DNA of 7,197 bases from Nanobdellota archaeon (GTDB lineage: Archaea; Nanobdellota; Nanobdellia; Pacearchaeales; GW2011-AR1): positions 1-7,197 of the forward strand of contig JAHJRS010000048.1 of assembly GCA_018830845.1 (NCBI GenBank). The letters run 5' to 3'. A program made the translations under genes and the position numbers. Positions within the stretch are counted from its first letter, which is position 1. Each line of letters begins with the position of its first letter. Below the pieces are notes generated by a model. It was not told the origin of the DNA. It was given only the letters and a program-made list of their open reading frames with translations, and did not search any database. Positions 1-6,206 of this stretch are shown one piece after another.

Positions 1-2115
1 AAACGCTTCCAAATCCGCCCCCGTATAACCATCAGTTTCTTTTGCAAGCTCACTTATATTTACATCTTTTGAAAGGGGCATATCTTTCGTATGAATTTTT
101 AATATCATTTCCCTGCCTTTTTCAGTTGGAGCGTTTACTAAAAGAATTTTGTCAAACCTTCCTGGACGAAGAAGAGCTGTGTCAAGCATATCTGGTCTAT
201 TCGTCGCTGCAAGAACCAAAACTTCCTTAATGTCTTCGAGCCCGTCCATTTCTGCAAGCATCTGGTTTAAGACTCTCTCAGTAACTTTATTTGAATCTGT
301 TCCCCTTTTCCCTGCAAGAGAATCAAGCTCATCAAAAAAGATTATGCATGGTGCAACCTGTCTTGCTCTCTCAAAAACTTTTCTCATTCCTTCTTCTGAT
401 TTTCCAACCCACATTGAGAGTAAACTTGGACCTTTAACATGTATAAAATTTGCTTCCGATTCTTTTGCAACTGCTTTGGCAAGCAAAGTTTTTCCTGTTC
501 CTGGCGGACCATAAAGCAAAATTCCCCTTGATGGCCTTATTCCCATTCTCTTGAAGCTATCAGGATATTTCATAGGCCACTCAACCGCTTCAATAAGATC
601 TTTTTTGACTTTATCAAGACCCCCAACAGAATTCCAGTCAACATTAGGAGTTTCAACCAAAACCTCTCTCATCGCCGATGGTCGAACAACTTTAAGAGCA
701 TCCATAAAATCTTCCTGCTTAATAATTAATTTATCCAAAACTTCCTGAGGGATAACTTCTTCGTCAAGTTTTATTTTGTTTATGTGTTTTCTTAGAACAT
801 TTATTGCTGCTTCTTTAGTTAATGATTCCAAATCAGCACCCACAAAACCATGTGTCAAAGAAGCAATTTTGTCAAGGTTCACACTTTTATCAAAAGGCAT
901 TCCTCTTGAATGAATTTTCAAAACAGATAATCTCCCTGCTTTATCAGGAACTCCAATTTCAATTTCTCTGTCAAACCTTCCTGGTCTACGAAGAGCGGGG
1001 TCAAGTGAATTTACCCTATTTGTTGCCCCAATAACAATTACTTTTCCTCTTGCATTAAGGCCATCCATCATTGTTAAAAGTTGAGAAACGACTCTTCTTT
1101 CAACTTCTCCCTGCACGTCTTCCCTTTTTGGGGCGATTGCATCAATCTCATCAATAAAAATTATTGAAGGGGCATTTTTTTCTGCTTCTTCAAAAATAGT
1201 TCTAATCTTTTTTTCAGACTCCCCATAAAACTTTGACATAATTTCAGGACCGTTAAGTAATATGAAATGGGCATCTGTTTCTGTTGCAACTGCTTTAGCG
1301 AGTAAAGTTTTACCAGTCCCAGGAGGACCATGCAATAAAACTCCTTTTGGAGGGGTAACCCCTAACTTTTGAAAAATCTCAGGATGCTTCATAGGAATTT
1401 CAACCATTTCACGTATTTTTTTTATTTCTCCTGTTAATCCCCCAATGTCTTCATAATTTATATTTGGAATTCTGTCTTCAGTGACTTCAACTGCTTTGGG
1501 ATTCAAAACAACTTCGGTGTTTTCAGTTACAATTACCGGAGAATTTGGATTTGTTGAAACAACTAAAAATTTAATCTGGGCAACTCCTCCTCCAAGGTTT
1601 CCAAACCCCATCCCTCCAAGAATATCTCCAAGATTTCCAAAAATATCATTAAGATCTCCCATATCTTCATTCATTAAGTCTCTTCTTCTTTGCACTCCCC
1701 CTAAAACGACAAGGTCTCCTTTCACTACAGTTCTTCCCAACAGACCCCTTCTAAGTCCCTCTGGGTCCCCCTGAACCATTATTCCTTTTTGTGCTGGGGC
1801 AACGACAATTTTTTTAGCTTCCTTGATTTCAGCTTTTTTCACAATTACCTCGTCCCCAATTGAAACTCCCGCATTTTTTCTCAAAATTCCATCTATTCTG
1901 ATTATTCCCTCCCCCACATCAGCAGGGTATGCTCTGTCAGCAATTGCAACTGTCAACTTATTTTTTCCAATCAAAATTGCATCCCCTCTTCTGACTCCTA
2001 AATTTCTCATAAGGTCAAGGTCAAGCCTTGCAATGCCCTTGTATGCGTCGTCCTGAAGAGCCTCAACGACCTTGAGAGTTACCTGATTTTTATTATCCTT
2101 CCCTATTTTTGCCAT
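1..2115 (-). CDS. cdc48: Cdc48/VAT-type AAA+ ATPase, two ATPase domains, 3' end cut by window edge
   Basis: A hexameric ATP-driven unfoldase (archaeal VAT, homologue of eukaryotic p97/Cdc48) that extracts and unfolds proteins, usually for the proteasome. 705 residues are visible in an open frame that leaves the left edge; family members are around 730-810 aa, so only the C-terminal tail is missing. Order: N domain (about 1-200: double-psi barrel plus second subdomain), D1 and D2. D1 has Walker A GPPGTGKT at 263-270, pore loop F296-Y297-G298, Walker B D322-E323, sensor N366, and arginine fingers R377/R380. D2 has Walker A at 536-543, pore loop W569-V570-G571, Walker B D595-E596, N639 and R650/R653. 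Both domains look catalytically intact. A Gly-rich low-complexity stretch (about 152-178) interrupts the N domain before D1. The ATG lies 1 bp after the stop of the zinc-ribbon/AbrB gene, with no promoter of its own, so the two are surely co-transcribed. Identification is very secure. Confidence 0.97.
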   Translation of the reverse strand, partial: MAKIGKDNKNQVTLKVVEALQDDAYKGIARLDLDLMRNLGVRRGDAILIGKNKLTVAIADRAYPADVGEGIIRIDGILRKNAGVSIGDEVIVKKAEIKEAKKIVVAPAQKGIMVQGDPEGLRRGLLGRTVVKGDLVVLGGVQRRRDLMNEDMGDLNDIFGNLGDILGGMGFGNLGGGVAQIKFLVVSTNPNSPVIVTENTEVVLNPKAVEVTEDRIPNINYEDIGGLTGEIKKIREMVEIPMKHPEIFQKLGVTPPKGVLLHGPPGTGKTLLAKAVATETDAHFILLNGPEIMSKFYGESEKKIRTIFEEAEKNAPSIIFIDEIDAIAPKREDVQGEVERRVVSQLLTMMDGLNARGKVIVIGATNRVNSLDPALRRPGRFDREIEIGVPDKAGRLSVLKIHSRGMPFDKSVNLDKIASLTHGFVGADLESLTKEAAINVLRKHINKIKLDEEVIPQEVLDKLIIKQEDFMDALKVVRPSAMREVLVETPNVDWNSVGGLDKVKKDLIEAVEWPMKYPDSFKRMGIRPSRGILLYGPPGTGKTLLAKAVAKESEANFIHVKGPSLLSMWVGKSEEGMRKVFERARQVAPCIIFFDELDSLAGKRGTDSNKVTERVLNQMLAEMDGLEDIKEVLVLAATNRPDMLDTALLRPGRFDKILLVNAPTEKGREMILKIHTKDMPLSKDVNISELAKETDGYTGADLEAF

Positions 2116-2116
2116 T

Positions 2117-2638
2117 TTATTCTTCTTTTCCTTTTACCTTTTTCGGGGCTTTAAATATTTCTGTTTTATTTTTCTCAGGATGTGCAGAATCCACAAACTG
2201 TTTTGTATGAATAACTGGCCTATTGTTCTTGATAATTTTGACCTCTCTTGATTTAATAACTCTGGAATTTGAATTTTCATTCTCCCTGTTTTCTGCCTCT
2301 CCCGTATTAAACATTAAACTCAGTCTCCCAAAATCCTGAAAAGAGAGGCGAACCATATTGTTAACCATATTTTCTTGGTCCTTCATAAAATCAACAATTT
2401 CTCTGGGAATTGAAACTGAATATGAATTTCCAACCATCCTCATTTTAACCTCATACTCCTTTTTCTTTAACCTCACAAAATTGTCATACTCCGCCCTATC
2501 CTCAGGATGCACAATAACATCCCCGCATGAATTGCACTTTTTAATCCTAAGATTAAAACCATTCCTGCTCATAAGAGAATTTTCCATTTTTTCCCCGCAT
2601 TTGTCACAAATGATATCATATTCAAATATATCTTGCAT
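2117..2638 (-). CDS. Zinc-ribbon plus AbrB-like (swapped-hairpin) putative DNA-binding protein
   Basis: 173 aa. The N-terminus has two CxxC knuckles (C11/C14 and C35/C38) forming a likely zinc ribbon reminiscent of YgiT/MqsA-type fingers. Residues about 62-110 start with a [16 protein letters not shown] segment that matches the SpoVT/AbrB/MazE swapped-hairpin signature (VGNS-hydrophobic-IP-x-E-I). The remaining 60 residues are polar and basic, rich in Lys, Asn and Glu, and probably disordered. AbrB-fold proteins are dimeric DNA binders that usually repress their own promoter. A role as a transcription regulator is inferred from this and from the palindrome just upstream of its start. The stop precedes the Cdc48 start by 1 bp, so whatever controls this gene controls the ATPase. 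The ATG at 2638 is chosen because both a TATA-like box 23 bp upstream and an AGGTG 7 nt upstream fit it. A toxin partner is not visible, so a toxin-antitoxin antitoxin is less likely. The exact target and function are unknown. Confidence 0.88.
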   Translation of the reverse strand: MQDIFEYDIICDKCGEKMENSLMSRNGFNLRIKKCNSCGDVIVHPEDRAEYDNFVRLKKKEYEVKMRMVGNSYSVSIPREIVDFMKDQENMVNNMVRLSFQDFGRLSLMFNTGEAENRENENSNSRVIKSREVKIIKNNRPVIHTKQFVDSAHPEKNKTEIFKAPKKVKGKEE

Positions 2639-2640
2639 GT

Positions 2641-2659
2641 ATATACACCTTGTGTATAT
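2641..2659. promoter_or_regulatory. Perfect 8-3-8 inverted repeat, candidate operator
   Basis: The arms ATATACAC and GTGTATAT flank a 3-bp centre. The repeat covers positions -3 to -21 relative to the AbrB-like gene's ATG, so it overlaps the downstream half of the TATA-like box and the whole space to the start. The minus-strand reading also places AGGTG, a possible Shine-Dalgarno, across the centre. A dimeric protein bound here would block the polymerase; in RNA the hairpin would hide the AGGTG. Autoregulation by the AbrB-like product is inference. Confidence 0.6.
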
Positions 2660-2668
2660 TTAAAAACC
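2655..2668 (-). promoter_or_regulatory. TATA-like promoter box for the AbrB-like/cdc48 genes
   Basis: On the minus strand, GG followed by TTTTTAAATATA is centred about 23 bp before the ATG at 2638, the spacing expected for a leaderless or near-leaderless archaeal transcript. It lies in the 38 bp between the small 53-aa gene and this gene. Confidence 0.5.
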
Positions 2669-2675
2669 TTGCGAT

Positions 2676-2837
2676 TCAATCCTTATCAATTTCATCAATT
2701 ATTGAATCAACATTAGAAATTACCTCTTCGAGAATTTTTCCCTCAGGTACATTCAACCTCTTTCTTTTGTATTTCAGTGCAGCAGAAGCTCCAGCAATAA
2801 CTGCCCTCTTCAAAACTTCATTATCTATTCTCGCCAT
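2676..2837 (-). CDS. Small 53-aa helical protein, function unknown
   Basis: A short open frame starting MARIDNEVLKRAVI and ending in a run of acidic residues (DEIDKD, stop TGA). It shows two predicted amphipathic helices: about residues 5-23, followed by a basic KYKRKR patch (22-27), and about 31-51, opened by a Pro-Glu-Gly cap. It has no Cys, no membrane segment and no signal peptide. Support for its being real: a TATA-like box 24-25 bp before the ATG, sensible amino-acid composition, and an exact fit between the divergent signal peptidase promoter and the next gene. It lies 37 bp upstream of the AbrB-like gene in the same direction and may share its transcript. I do not recognise the family. 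A short alpha-helical nucleic-acid-binding or adaptor protein is possible but not shown. Confidence 0.68.
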   Translation of the reverse strand: MARIDNEVLKRAVIAGASAALKYKRKRLNVPEGKILEEVISNVDSIIDEIDKD

Positions 2838-2856
2838 TTAAAATTGATGCCCCTCC

Positions 2857-2866
2857 AATTTAAAAA
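2857..2866 (-). promoter_or_regulatory. TATA-like box for the 53-aa gene
   Basis: Minus-strand TTTTTAAATT is centred about 24 bp upstream of the ATG at 2837. A GGAGGGG between the box and the start is too far from the ATG (15 nt) to act as a normal ribosome binding site. Confidence 0.45.
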
Positions 2867-2887
2867 TTTATGTCTAAAACAAAATAG

Positions 2888-2895
2888 TTATAAAC
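2888..2895 (+). promoter_or_regulatory. TATA-like box for signal peptidase gene
   Basis: TTATAAAC is centred 25 bp before the ATG at 2916. This supports a leaderless start there and argues against the longer frame that would begin at 2844, since that ATG lies upstream of the box. Confidence 0.55.
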
Positions 2896-2915
2896 AATAT
2901 TTATTAATTAAGTTC

Positions 2916-3557
2916 ATGAAAGAGAAACAAGAGACTCTAAAAGACCAAAAAACACTTCTTGGAAAATTTTGGTTTGTAGTCTGGAGGGATAACTCATTCA
3001 AGGGGTGGGTTATTTCAATGATATTTTTAATTGTTATCATAAGAGGAATTTTTTTTCCGCTTCTTTCGCTTGCTACAGGAACATCTCTTCCACTTGTGAT
3101 TGTTGAATCATGCTCAATGTACCATGATGGAAACATAATGTCTGACTTTGAAAGTTGGTGGACAAGGCATGAAGTTAAATATTTTGAAAAGGAAATAAAT
3201 GAGAATCAATTTTTAAGTTTTCCATTCAAAAACGGTCTGAACAAAGGAGATATACTATTTGTTACTGGGACTAAACCTGAAAATATTGAACTAGGAGACA
3301 TTATAATTTTTGATTCCGGTGGAGGAACCCCAATAATACACAGAGTAATAGAAATAAATTTAGAAGATGGGGAGTACTTTTTTTCAACTGAAGGGGACAA
3401 CAACAATGGGCAGCTTGGAGTCGAAAAAAGAATACAAGAAAATCAGATTGTGGGAATTCCAAGGGCAAATATTCTTCCGTACGTTGGATGGATTAAACTT
3501 ATTTTATTTGAAAGTACAAGATCTGATTCCCAAAAAGGATTTTGCAGTGAAAATTAA
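2916..3557 (+). CDS. Signal peptidase I, archaeal/eukaryotic (S26B, Sec11-like) type
   Basis: A membrane-bound serine protease that removes signal peptides from Sec-exported proteins on the outer face of the membrane. 213 aa. A basic, cytoplasmic N-terminus is followed by a transmembrane helix (about 31-52), then VESCSM with the nucleophile S67, a GDIIIF strand (127-132), the PIIHRV motif with general base H142, the GDNN motif (D161) and a hydrophobic C-terminal segment (about 187-199). His in place of the bacterial Lys marks the S26B/Sec11 type. The distance S67-H142 (75 residues) is clearly longer than in usual Sec11 proteins because an aromatic- and acid-rich insert (about 70-106) follows the Ser-Met. 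The start at 2916 is chosen over an in-frame ATG 72 bp upstream because the TATA-like box lies between them. The stop overlaps the stop of the convergent 142-aa gene by 4 bp. Confidence 0.93.
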   Translation: MKEKQETLKDQKTLLGKFWFVVWRDNSFKGWVISMIFLIVIIRGIFFPLLSLATGTSLPLVIVESCSMYHDGNIMSDFESWWTRHEVKYFEKEINENQFLSFPFKNGLNKGDILFVTGTKPENIELGDIIIFDSGGGTPIIHRVIEINLEDGEYFFSTEGDNNNGQLGVEKRIQENQIVGIPRANILPYVGWIKLILFESTRSDSQKGFCSEN

Positions 3558-3982
3558 ATTATTAATCTGTAATAATTTATCTGTTCCTCCCTCATTACAT
3601 CAGCATACATTTCATTTCTTTTAGCCATTTTCAATTGAAATTCCGGACCAAACAAATCATAAAAGAAAAACCCCTTGTCTTCAAGAACAAAAGATATGTT
3701 TTCCCTGTTTACCAGTTCATAATGAATTATCGCAGAAGAAGCAAATTTTTTTGATAACAAGTTATAAAAGTTTATTGAATCTCCCTCCCCTGCAGCCGTT
3801 TTGAAATTATGCAAATTTCTTTCATGTGAAAGCTGGAGATGATTTTTAACTATGTCCGATATTGAAAGAGAAAATTTCTCGGACAAAATTACTGAATTTT
3901 GGTTGAAAAAGTCTTCTGGAGAGAGAATAAGGTTGTCAACTATTAAATTTTGTGAAAATAAAATCAAATCAGGTGTTTTCAT
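3554..3982 (-). CDS. Unidentified 142-aa protein
   Basis: I do not recognise this family. The protein starts MKTPDLILFSQ and is soluble, with no Cys, signal peptide or membrane helix. It seems to have an alpha-helical first half (helices around 22-55) and a strand-rich second half in which hydrophobic stretches (SSAIIHYEL, NISFVLED, GFFFYDLFG) alternate with polar residues. An E101-x-K103 within a strand recalls PD-(D/E)xK nucleases, but I cannot find a convincing upstream catalytic Asp, so this is only a hint. The frame could extend upstream by 28 codons to 4066. The shorter ATG at 3982 is preferred because the TATA-like box is 25 bp before it and the added segment would cover both divergent promoters. 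The gene runs convergently into the signal peptidase gene (shared TTAA at the stops) and diverges from tfs. Confidence 0.78.
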   Translation of the reverse strand: MKTPDLILFSQNLIVDNLILSPEDFFNQNSVILSEKFSLSISDIVKNHLQLSHERNLHNFKTAAGEGDSINFYNLLSKKFASSAIIHYELVNRENISFVLEDKGFFFYDLFGPEFQLKMAKRNEMYADVMREEQINYYRLII

Positions 3983-4002
3983 TCTCAAAAAAGAAATTCG
4001 AG

Positions 4003-4012
4003 AGTTATAAAC
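4003..4012 (-). promoter_or_regulatory. TATA-like box for the 142-aa gene
   Basis: Minus-strand GTTTATAACT is centred about 25 bp before the ATG at 3982, in the short divergent region shared with tfs. Confidence 0.5.
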
Positions 4013-4037
4013 TTGACTTTTTGGAAAAAAACATAAA

Positions 4038-4046
4038 TTATATAAA
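4038..4046 (+). promoter_or_regulatory. TATA-like box for tfs
   Basis: TTATATAAA is centred 27 bp before the ATG at 4069. It is the best TATA match in the window, and no Shine-Dalgarno separates it from the start codon. Confidence 0.6.
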
Positions 4047-4068
4047 CGACACCTCCATCTAATCACCT

Positions 4069-4374
4069 ATGGAATTTTGCCCAAAATGTGGTTCAGTATT
4101 GATGTCAAAAGTAAAAAACAGCTCTTGCCCCAGATGTGGTTACAACAAAAAAGGTCGAATCAAAATCTCAACAAAAGAAAAAATTGAAGAGCATCCTGAA
4201 ATTGCAGTTCTTAAAAAGGATTTTAAGACAGAACCGGTTGTAAATGAAGTCTGTCCAAAATGCGGTCACGATAGGGCTTATTTTTGGATGGTCCAAACCA
4301 GGTCAAGTGATGAATCTCCAACAAAATTTTTCAAGTGTGTGAAATGCGGACGCACAAAAAGAGATTACAGATAA
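4069..4374 (+). CDS. tfs: Transcription elongation factor TFS (TFIIS-like)
   Basis: Rescues backtracked archaeal RNA polymerase by stimulating cleavage of the 3' end of the nascent RNA. 101 aa, the usual length for the family. The N-terminal zinc ribbon uses C4/C7 and C20/C23 (Rpb9-like). A charged linker (about 28-58) follows. The C-terminal TFIIS ribbon uses C62/C65 and C90/C93 and carries the hallmark loop QTRSSDES, with Q76, R78 and the catalytic acidic pair D81-E82 that reaches into the polymerase active site. All key residues are present, so it should be an active cleavage factor. The TATA-like box 27 bp upstream implies a leaderless mRNA. The ASCH-domain gene follows 13 bp downstream and is probably on the same transcript. 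A second, diverged TFS-like gene lies at 6788-7114. Confidence 0.95.
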   Translation: MEFCPKCGSVLMSKVKNSSCPRCGYNKKGRIKISTKEKIEEHPEIAVLKKDFKTEPVVNEVCPKCGHDRAYFWMVQTRSSDESPTKFFKCVKCGRTKRDYR

Positions 4375-4387
4375 AATTATTTTCAAA

Positions 4388-4756
4388 ATGAAAGCTCTTT
4401 CTCTAAAACAGCCCTTTGCAGAACTCATAGTTTCAGGAAAAAAGACAATTGAATTAAGGAAGTGGAGAACAAATTTTAGGGGAAAATTTCTTGTCCATGC
4501 ATCAAAAATCCCAGATAAAAAAGCGATGAAAAAATTTGGATTTGATAAACTGCCTCTTGGGATGATTGTTGGAGAATCTGAGCTTGTCGAAGTTAAAAAA
4601 TATAATAATGAGTCAGAACATAAAAAAGACAAAAATAAACACCTTGCCGATTCTTCATGGGGAAAATATGGATTTATTTTGAAAAATTCAAAGAGGGTAA
4701 AACCAATTCCTATGAAAGGAAAATTAAACTTCTGGGAAAGCGGAATTAATCTTTGA
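4388..4756 (+). CDS. ASCH-domain protein
   Basis: 122 aa, essentially one ASCH domain (a PUA-like beta barrel thought to bind RNA or modified nucleosides). The family signature GxKxxExR is present as G17-K-K-T-I-E22-L-R24, just after the typical MKALSLKQPFAELI opening. The C-terminal strand-turn PIPMKGKLNFW (106-116) is also characteristic. Some ASCH proteins are known as N4-acetylcytidine amidohydrolases (YqfB) or ribonucleases; whether this one has such activity cannot be read from the sequence. It begins 13 bp after the tfs stop with neither a separate TATA-like box at the right distance nor a clear ribosome binding site, so co-transcription with tfs is likely. Its last 11 bp overlap the end of the convergent HAD gene. 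Confidence 0.92.
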   Translation: MKALSLKQPFAELIVSGKKTIELRKWRTNFRGKFLVHASKIPDKKAMKKFGFDKLPLGMIVGESELVEVKKYNNESEHKKDKNKHLADSSWGKYGFILKNSKRVKPIPMKGKLNFWESGINL

Positions 4757-5560
4757 AATATTTTTCAACAATCCCAAATAATTCAAAGGGTTTGCTTATT
4801 ATATGATTGAAGTGAACTCTTCCTTGACCTGAGACCTCTACCCCTTCTTTAAGCCTTTTTTTACCCTCATATCCCCAGGAAACTCCAACCGTAATAAGAG
4901 TTTCGGGGTGCATGGGATTTAATCTAATAATCTTTTGGGAAGCAACAAGGTCATTTAAAGTATCTCCAACATGCAAAACGTATTCTCCAGGACTATCAAG
5001 TAATCCCAATGCAAGAGCCAGTGAAACTTTTGAAGGTTTCTTTATAGAGCTTGCATTTCCGTTACCATCGTAAGCTAAAAGAATTTCTTTAGAAACAAAA
5101 CAATCGAAATATTTCAAAACATCATTTTTAGATAAATCACTTGAAACAATATTCCAACTGTTACTAGTATTAACCCCCATCTTAATCGCCTATTTACCTT
5201 AAAATCCTTTGTTAAACGTCCAAGATTCCAGATATCTTCAATTGCTTCCTTCATTCCAGAATATAATCTAGAAGGATTCTCTAAGGCAAAACTTTTGTAG
5301 GAAGGCCAGACTGGATGAGAAAAATCGTTCATATCACAATCCAAATTCAGAAAGTCATAAACGTTTTGAACTTCAAGAGGATGATTAATTTTTTCATTGT
5401 ACATTTTCATGAATGATTTAAAATCCTGATAAGGAAATTCTTTTCCCATTGTTCTCTCTTTGTTTATTTGATGACTCCAATAATAATTAAACCATTTGTG
5501 CTGCCTCTCCATTGTTGGAGCCATTGTTCCATCATGATCCATAATTACAGCTTGTAACAT
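4746..5560 (-). pseudogene. HAD-family hydrolase (phosphoglycolate-phosphatase-like), split by a -1 frameshift
   Basis: Two overlapping frames together make one HAD phosphatase. The first (ATG at 5560, stop 5114) gives motif I, M-D8-H-D10-G-T, and the helical C1 cap (about 15-110). The second (read from about 5176 to the stop at 4746) gives motif II VNTS, motif III Lys in IKKPS, and motif IV VGDTLND, plus the GVSWGY and ISKPFEL tail typical of Gph-like phosphatases. The break falls at a run of five G (plus-strand C5, 5174-5178). One extra G would join the frames as ...RRLRWGVNTSNSW..., giving about 271 aa with motif II in its proper place: T132, K175, D200 and D204. Every catalytic motif is intact, so this is either a very recent mutation, a homopolymer sequencing error, or a slippage site. 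The substrate is unknown; HAD subfamily I phosphatases act on small phosphomonoesters. TATA-like box 26 bp upstream. Confidence 0.88.
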
Positions 5561-5580
5561 TTATCTAATGTCAAAAAAGA

Positions 5581-5591
5581 GTTTTTAAAAT
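5581..5591 (-). promoter_or_regulatory. TATA-like box for the HAD gene
   Basis: Minus-strand ATTTTAAAAAC is centred about 26 bp before the ATG at 5560, within the AT-rich 63 bp between the HD and HAD genes. A short T tract just downstream of the HD stop (minus strand, 5620-5616) could end the HD transcript. Confidence 0.45.
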
Positions 5592-5623
5592 AGATTATAA
5601 TAATAAATATACATTAAAAAGTC

Positions 5624-6193
5624 TTAAACAATCCCTCTAATCTCCCTCATAAGTTTTTCATAAATTGCTTCCAAGAGTTTATCTTCTTGGAAGAAGGGTT
5701 TGCTGAATTCATCAATTCTTTCATATCCTACACTATGTTTTTTCCATGTTTTCCCGTCAGACAAAATATTTTGAATCATGGGCTGAGCCTTGTCAAATGC
5801 ATGGGAAATCCTTGATTCTTTTGTTTTTGCATCTTCCCATTCATTAAATAAATTATGAAAATCTTCTTCCAGATCTTTTGGCAACTTTGAAAAAAGATTT
5901 TCTGCAGCATTTTTCTCTCTTTCTTTTTTAGATTTATTCATTTCTCCATCAAAAGCAAAAGTGTCTCCCGCATAAATCTCAACAAGGTCGTGCATCAAAA
6001 CCAATTTGAACATTTTCAAAATATCCAGGTTTTTTGGAAGATCCTTTTCAAAAAGAAAAACGAACATTGCAAGGTGCCATGCATGATCTGCATCACTCTC
6101 CATTCTGTTTTTCAAAAATATTTCCCTTTCAACCTCTTTAAACTTGTCAATTTCCTTTAGAAATACAATTATTTTATCTATTCTTTCACTCAT
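5624..6193 (-). CDS. HD-domain phosphohydrolase (HDDC2/YfbR-like)
   Basis: 189 aa from the ATG at 6193. Metal-dependent HD-superfamily enzyme; the closest well-known members are the 5'-deoxynucleotidase YfbR and HDDC2, which remove phosphate from (deoxy)nucleoside monophosphates. The diagnostic pieces are in order: ESDADHAWHLAMF with H37, the MHDLVEIYAGD block with H68-D69, E72 and D77, and a late FDKAQPMIQ helix with D134. The metal set H...HD...D is therefore complete. The AAENLFSKLP stretch (96-105) also fits HDDC2. Nucleotide specificity is inferred. A TTG in frame at 6205 would place the start 2 bp from the tRNA end and is rejected. There is no TATA-like box between the tRNA and the ATG, so the mRNA probably begins as a tRNA-Lys read-through transcript freed by tRNA 3' processing. 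Confidence 0.92.
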   Translation of the reverse strand: MSERIDKIIVFLKEIDKFKEVEREIFLKNRMESDADHAWHLAMFVFLFEKDLPKNLDILKMFKLVLMHDLVEIYAGDTFAFDGEMNKSKKEREKNAAENLFSKLPKDLEEDFHNLFNEWEDAKTKESRISHAFDKAQPMIQNILSDGKTWKKHSVGYERIDEFSKPFFQEDKLLEAIYEKLMREIRGIV

Positions 6194-6206
6194 TTTATAT
6201 GCCAAA

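Noticed and set aside
42..2056. Several plus-strand open frames across the left 2 kb
   Set aside because: They lie opposite the clearly coding Cdc48 frame, have Ser/Phe/Pro-rich compositions typical of antisense shadows, and show no domains.
2117..2638. Toxin-antitoxin module
   Set aside because: The AbrB-like protein resembles antitoxins, but the downstream partner is Cdc48 and the 53-aa neighbour shows no toxin motif.
2358..2841. Plus-strand frames opposite the AbrB-like and 53-aa genes
   Set aside because: They are the antisense of better-supported genes, hydrophobic by codon complement, with no promoter or motif.
2850..2856. GGAGGGG (minus strand) as ribosome binding site of the 53-aa gene
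   Set aside because: It is 15 nt from the ATG, and likely upstream of the transcript start given the TATA-like box position.
2844..2915. Longer N-terminus for the signal peptidase
   Set aside because: It would place the start upstream of the TATA-like box at 2888-2895, and the extra 24 residues look like translated promoter DNA.
3554..3982. The 142-aa protein as a tRNA-splicing endonuclease, suggested by strand pattern and the nearby intron-bearing tRNA
   Set aside because: I could not find the Tyr-His-Lys catalytic set with the spacing and surrounding motifs of that family.
3983..4066. Longer N-terminus for the 142-aa protein
   Set aside because: It would cover both divergent TATA-like boxes and reach within 2 bp of the tfs start; the added residues are Cys/Arg/Tyr-rich and unlike the rest.
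6194..6205. TTG start for the HD protein
   Set aside because: It would begin 2 bp from the tRNA 3' end; the ATG at 6193 is a better start and keeps the whole domain.
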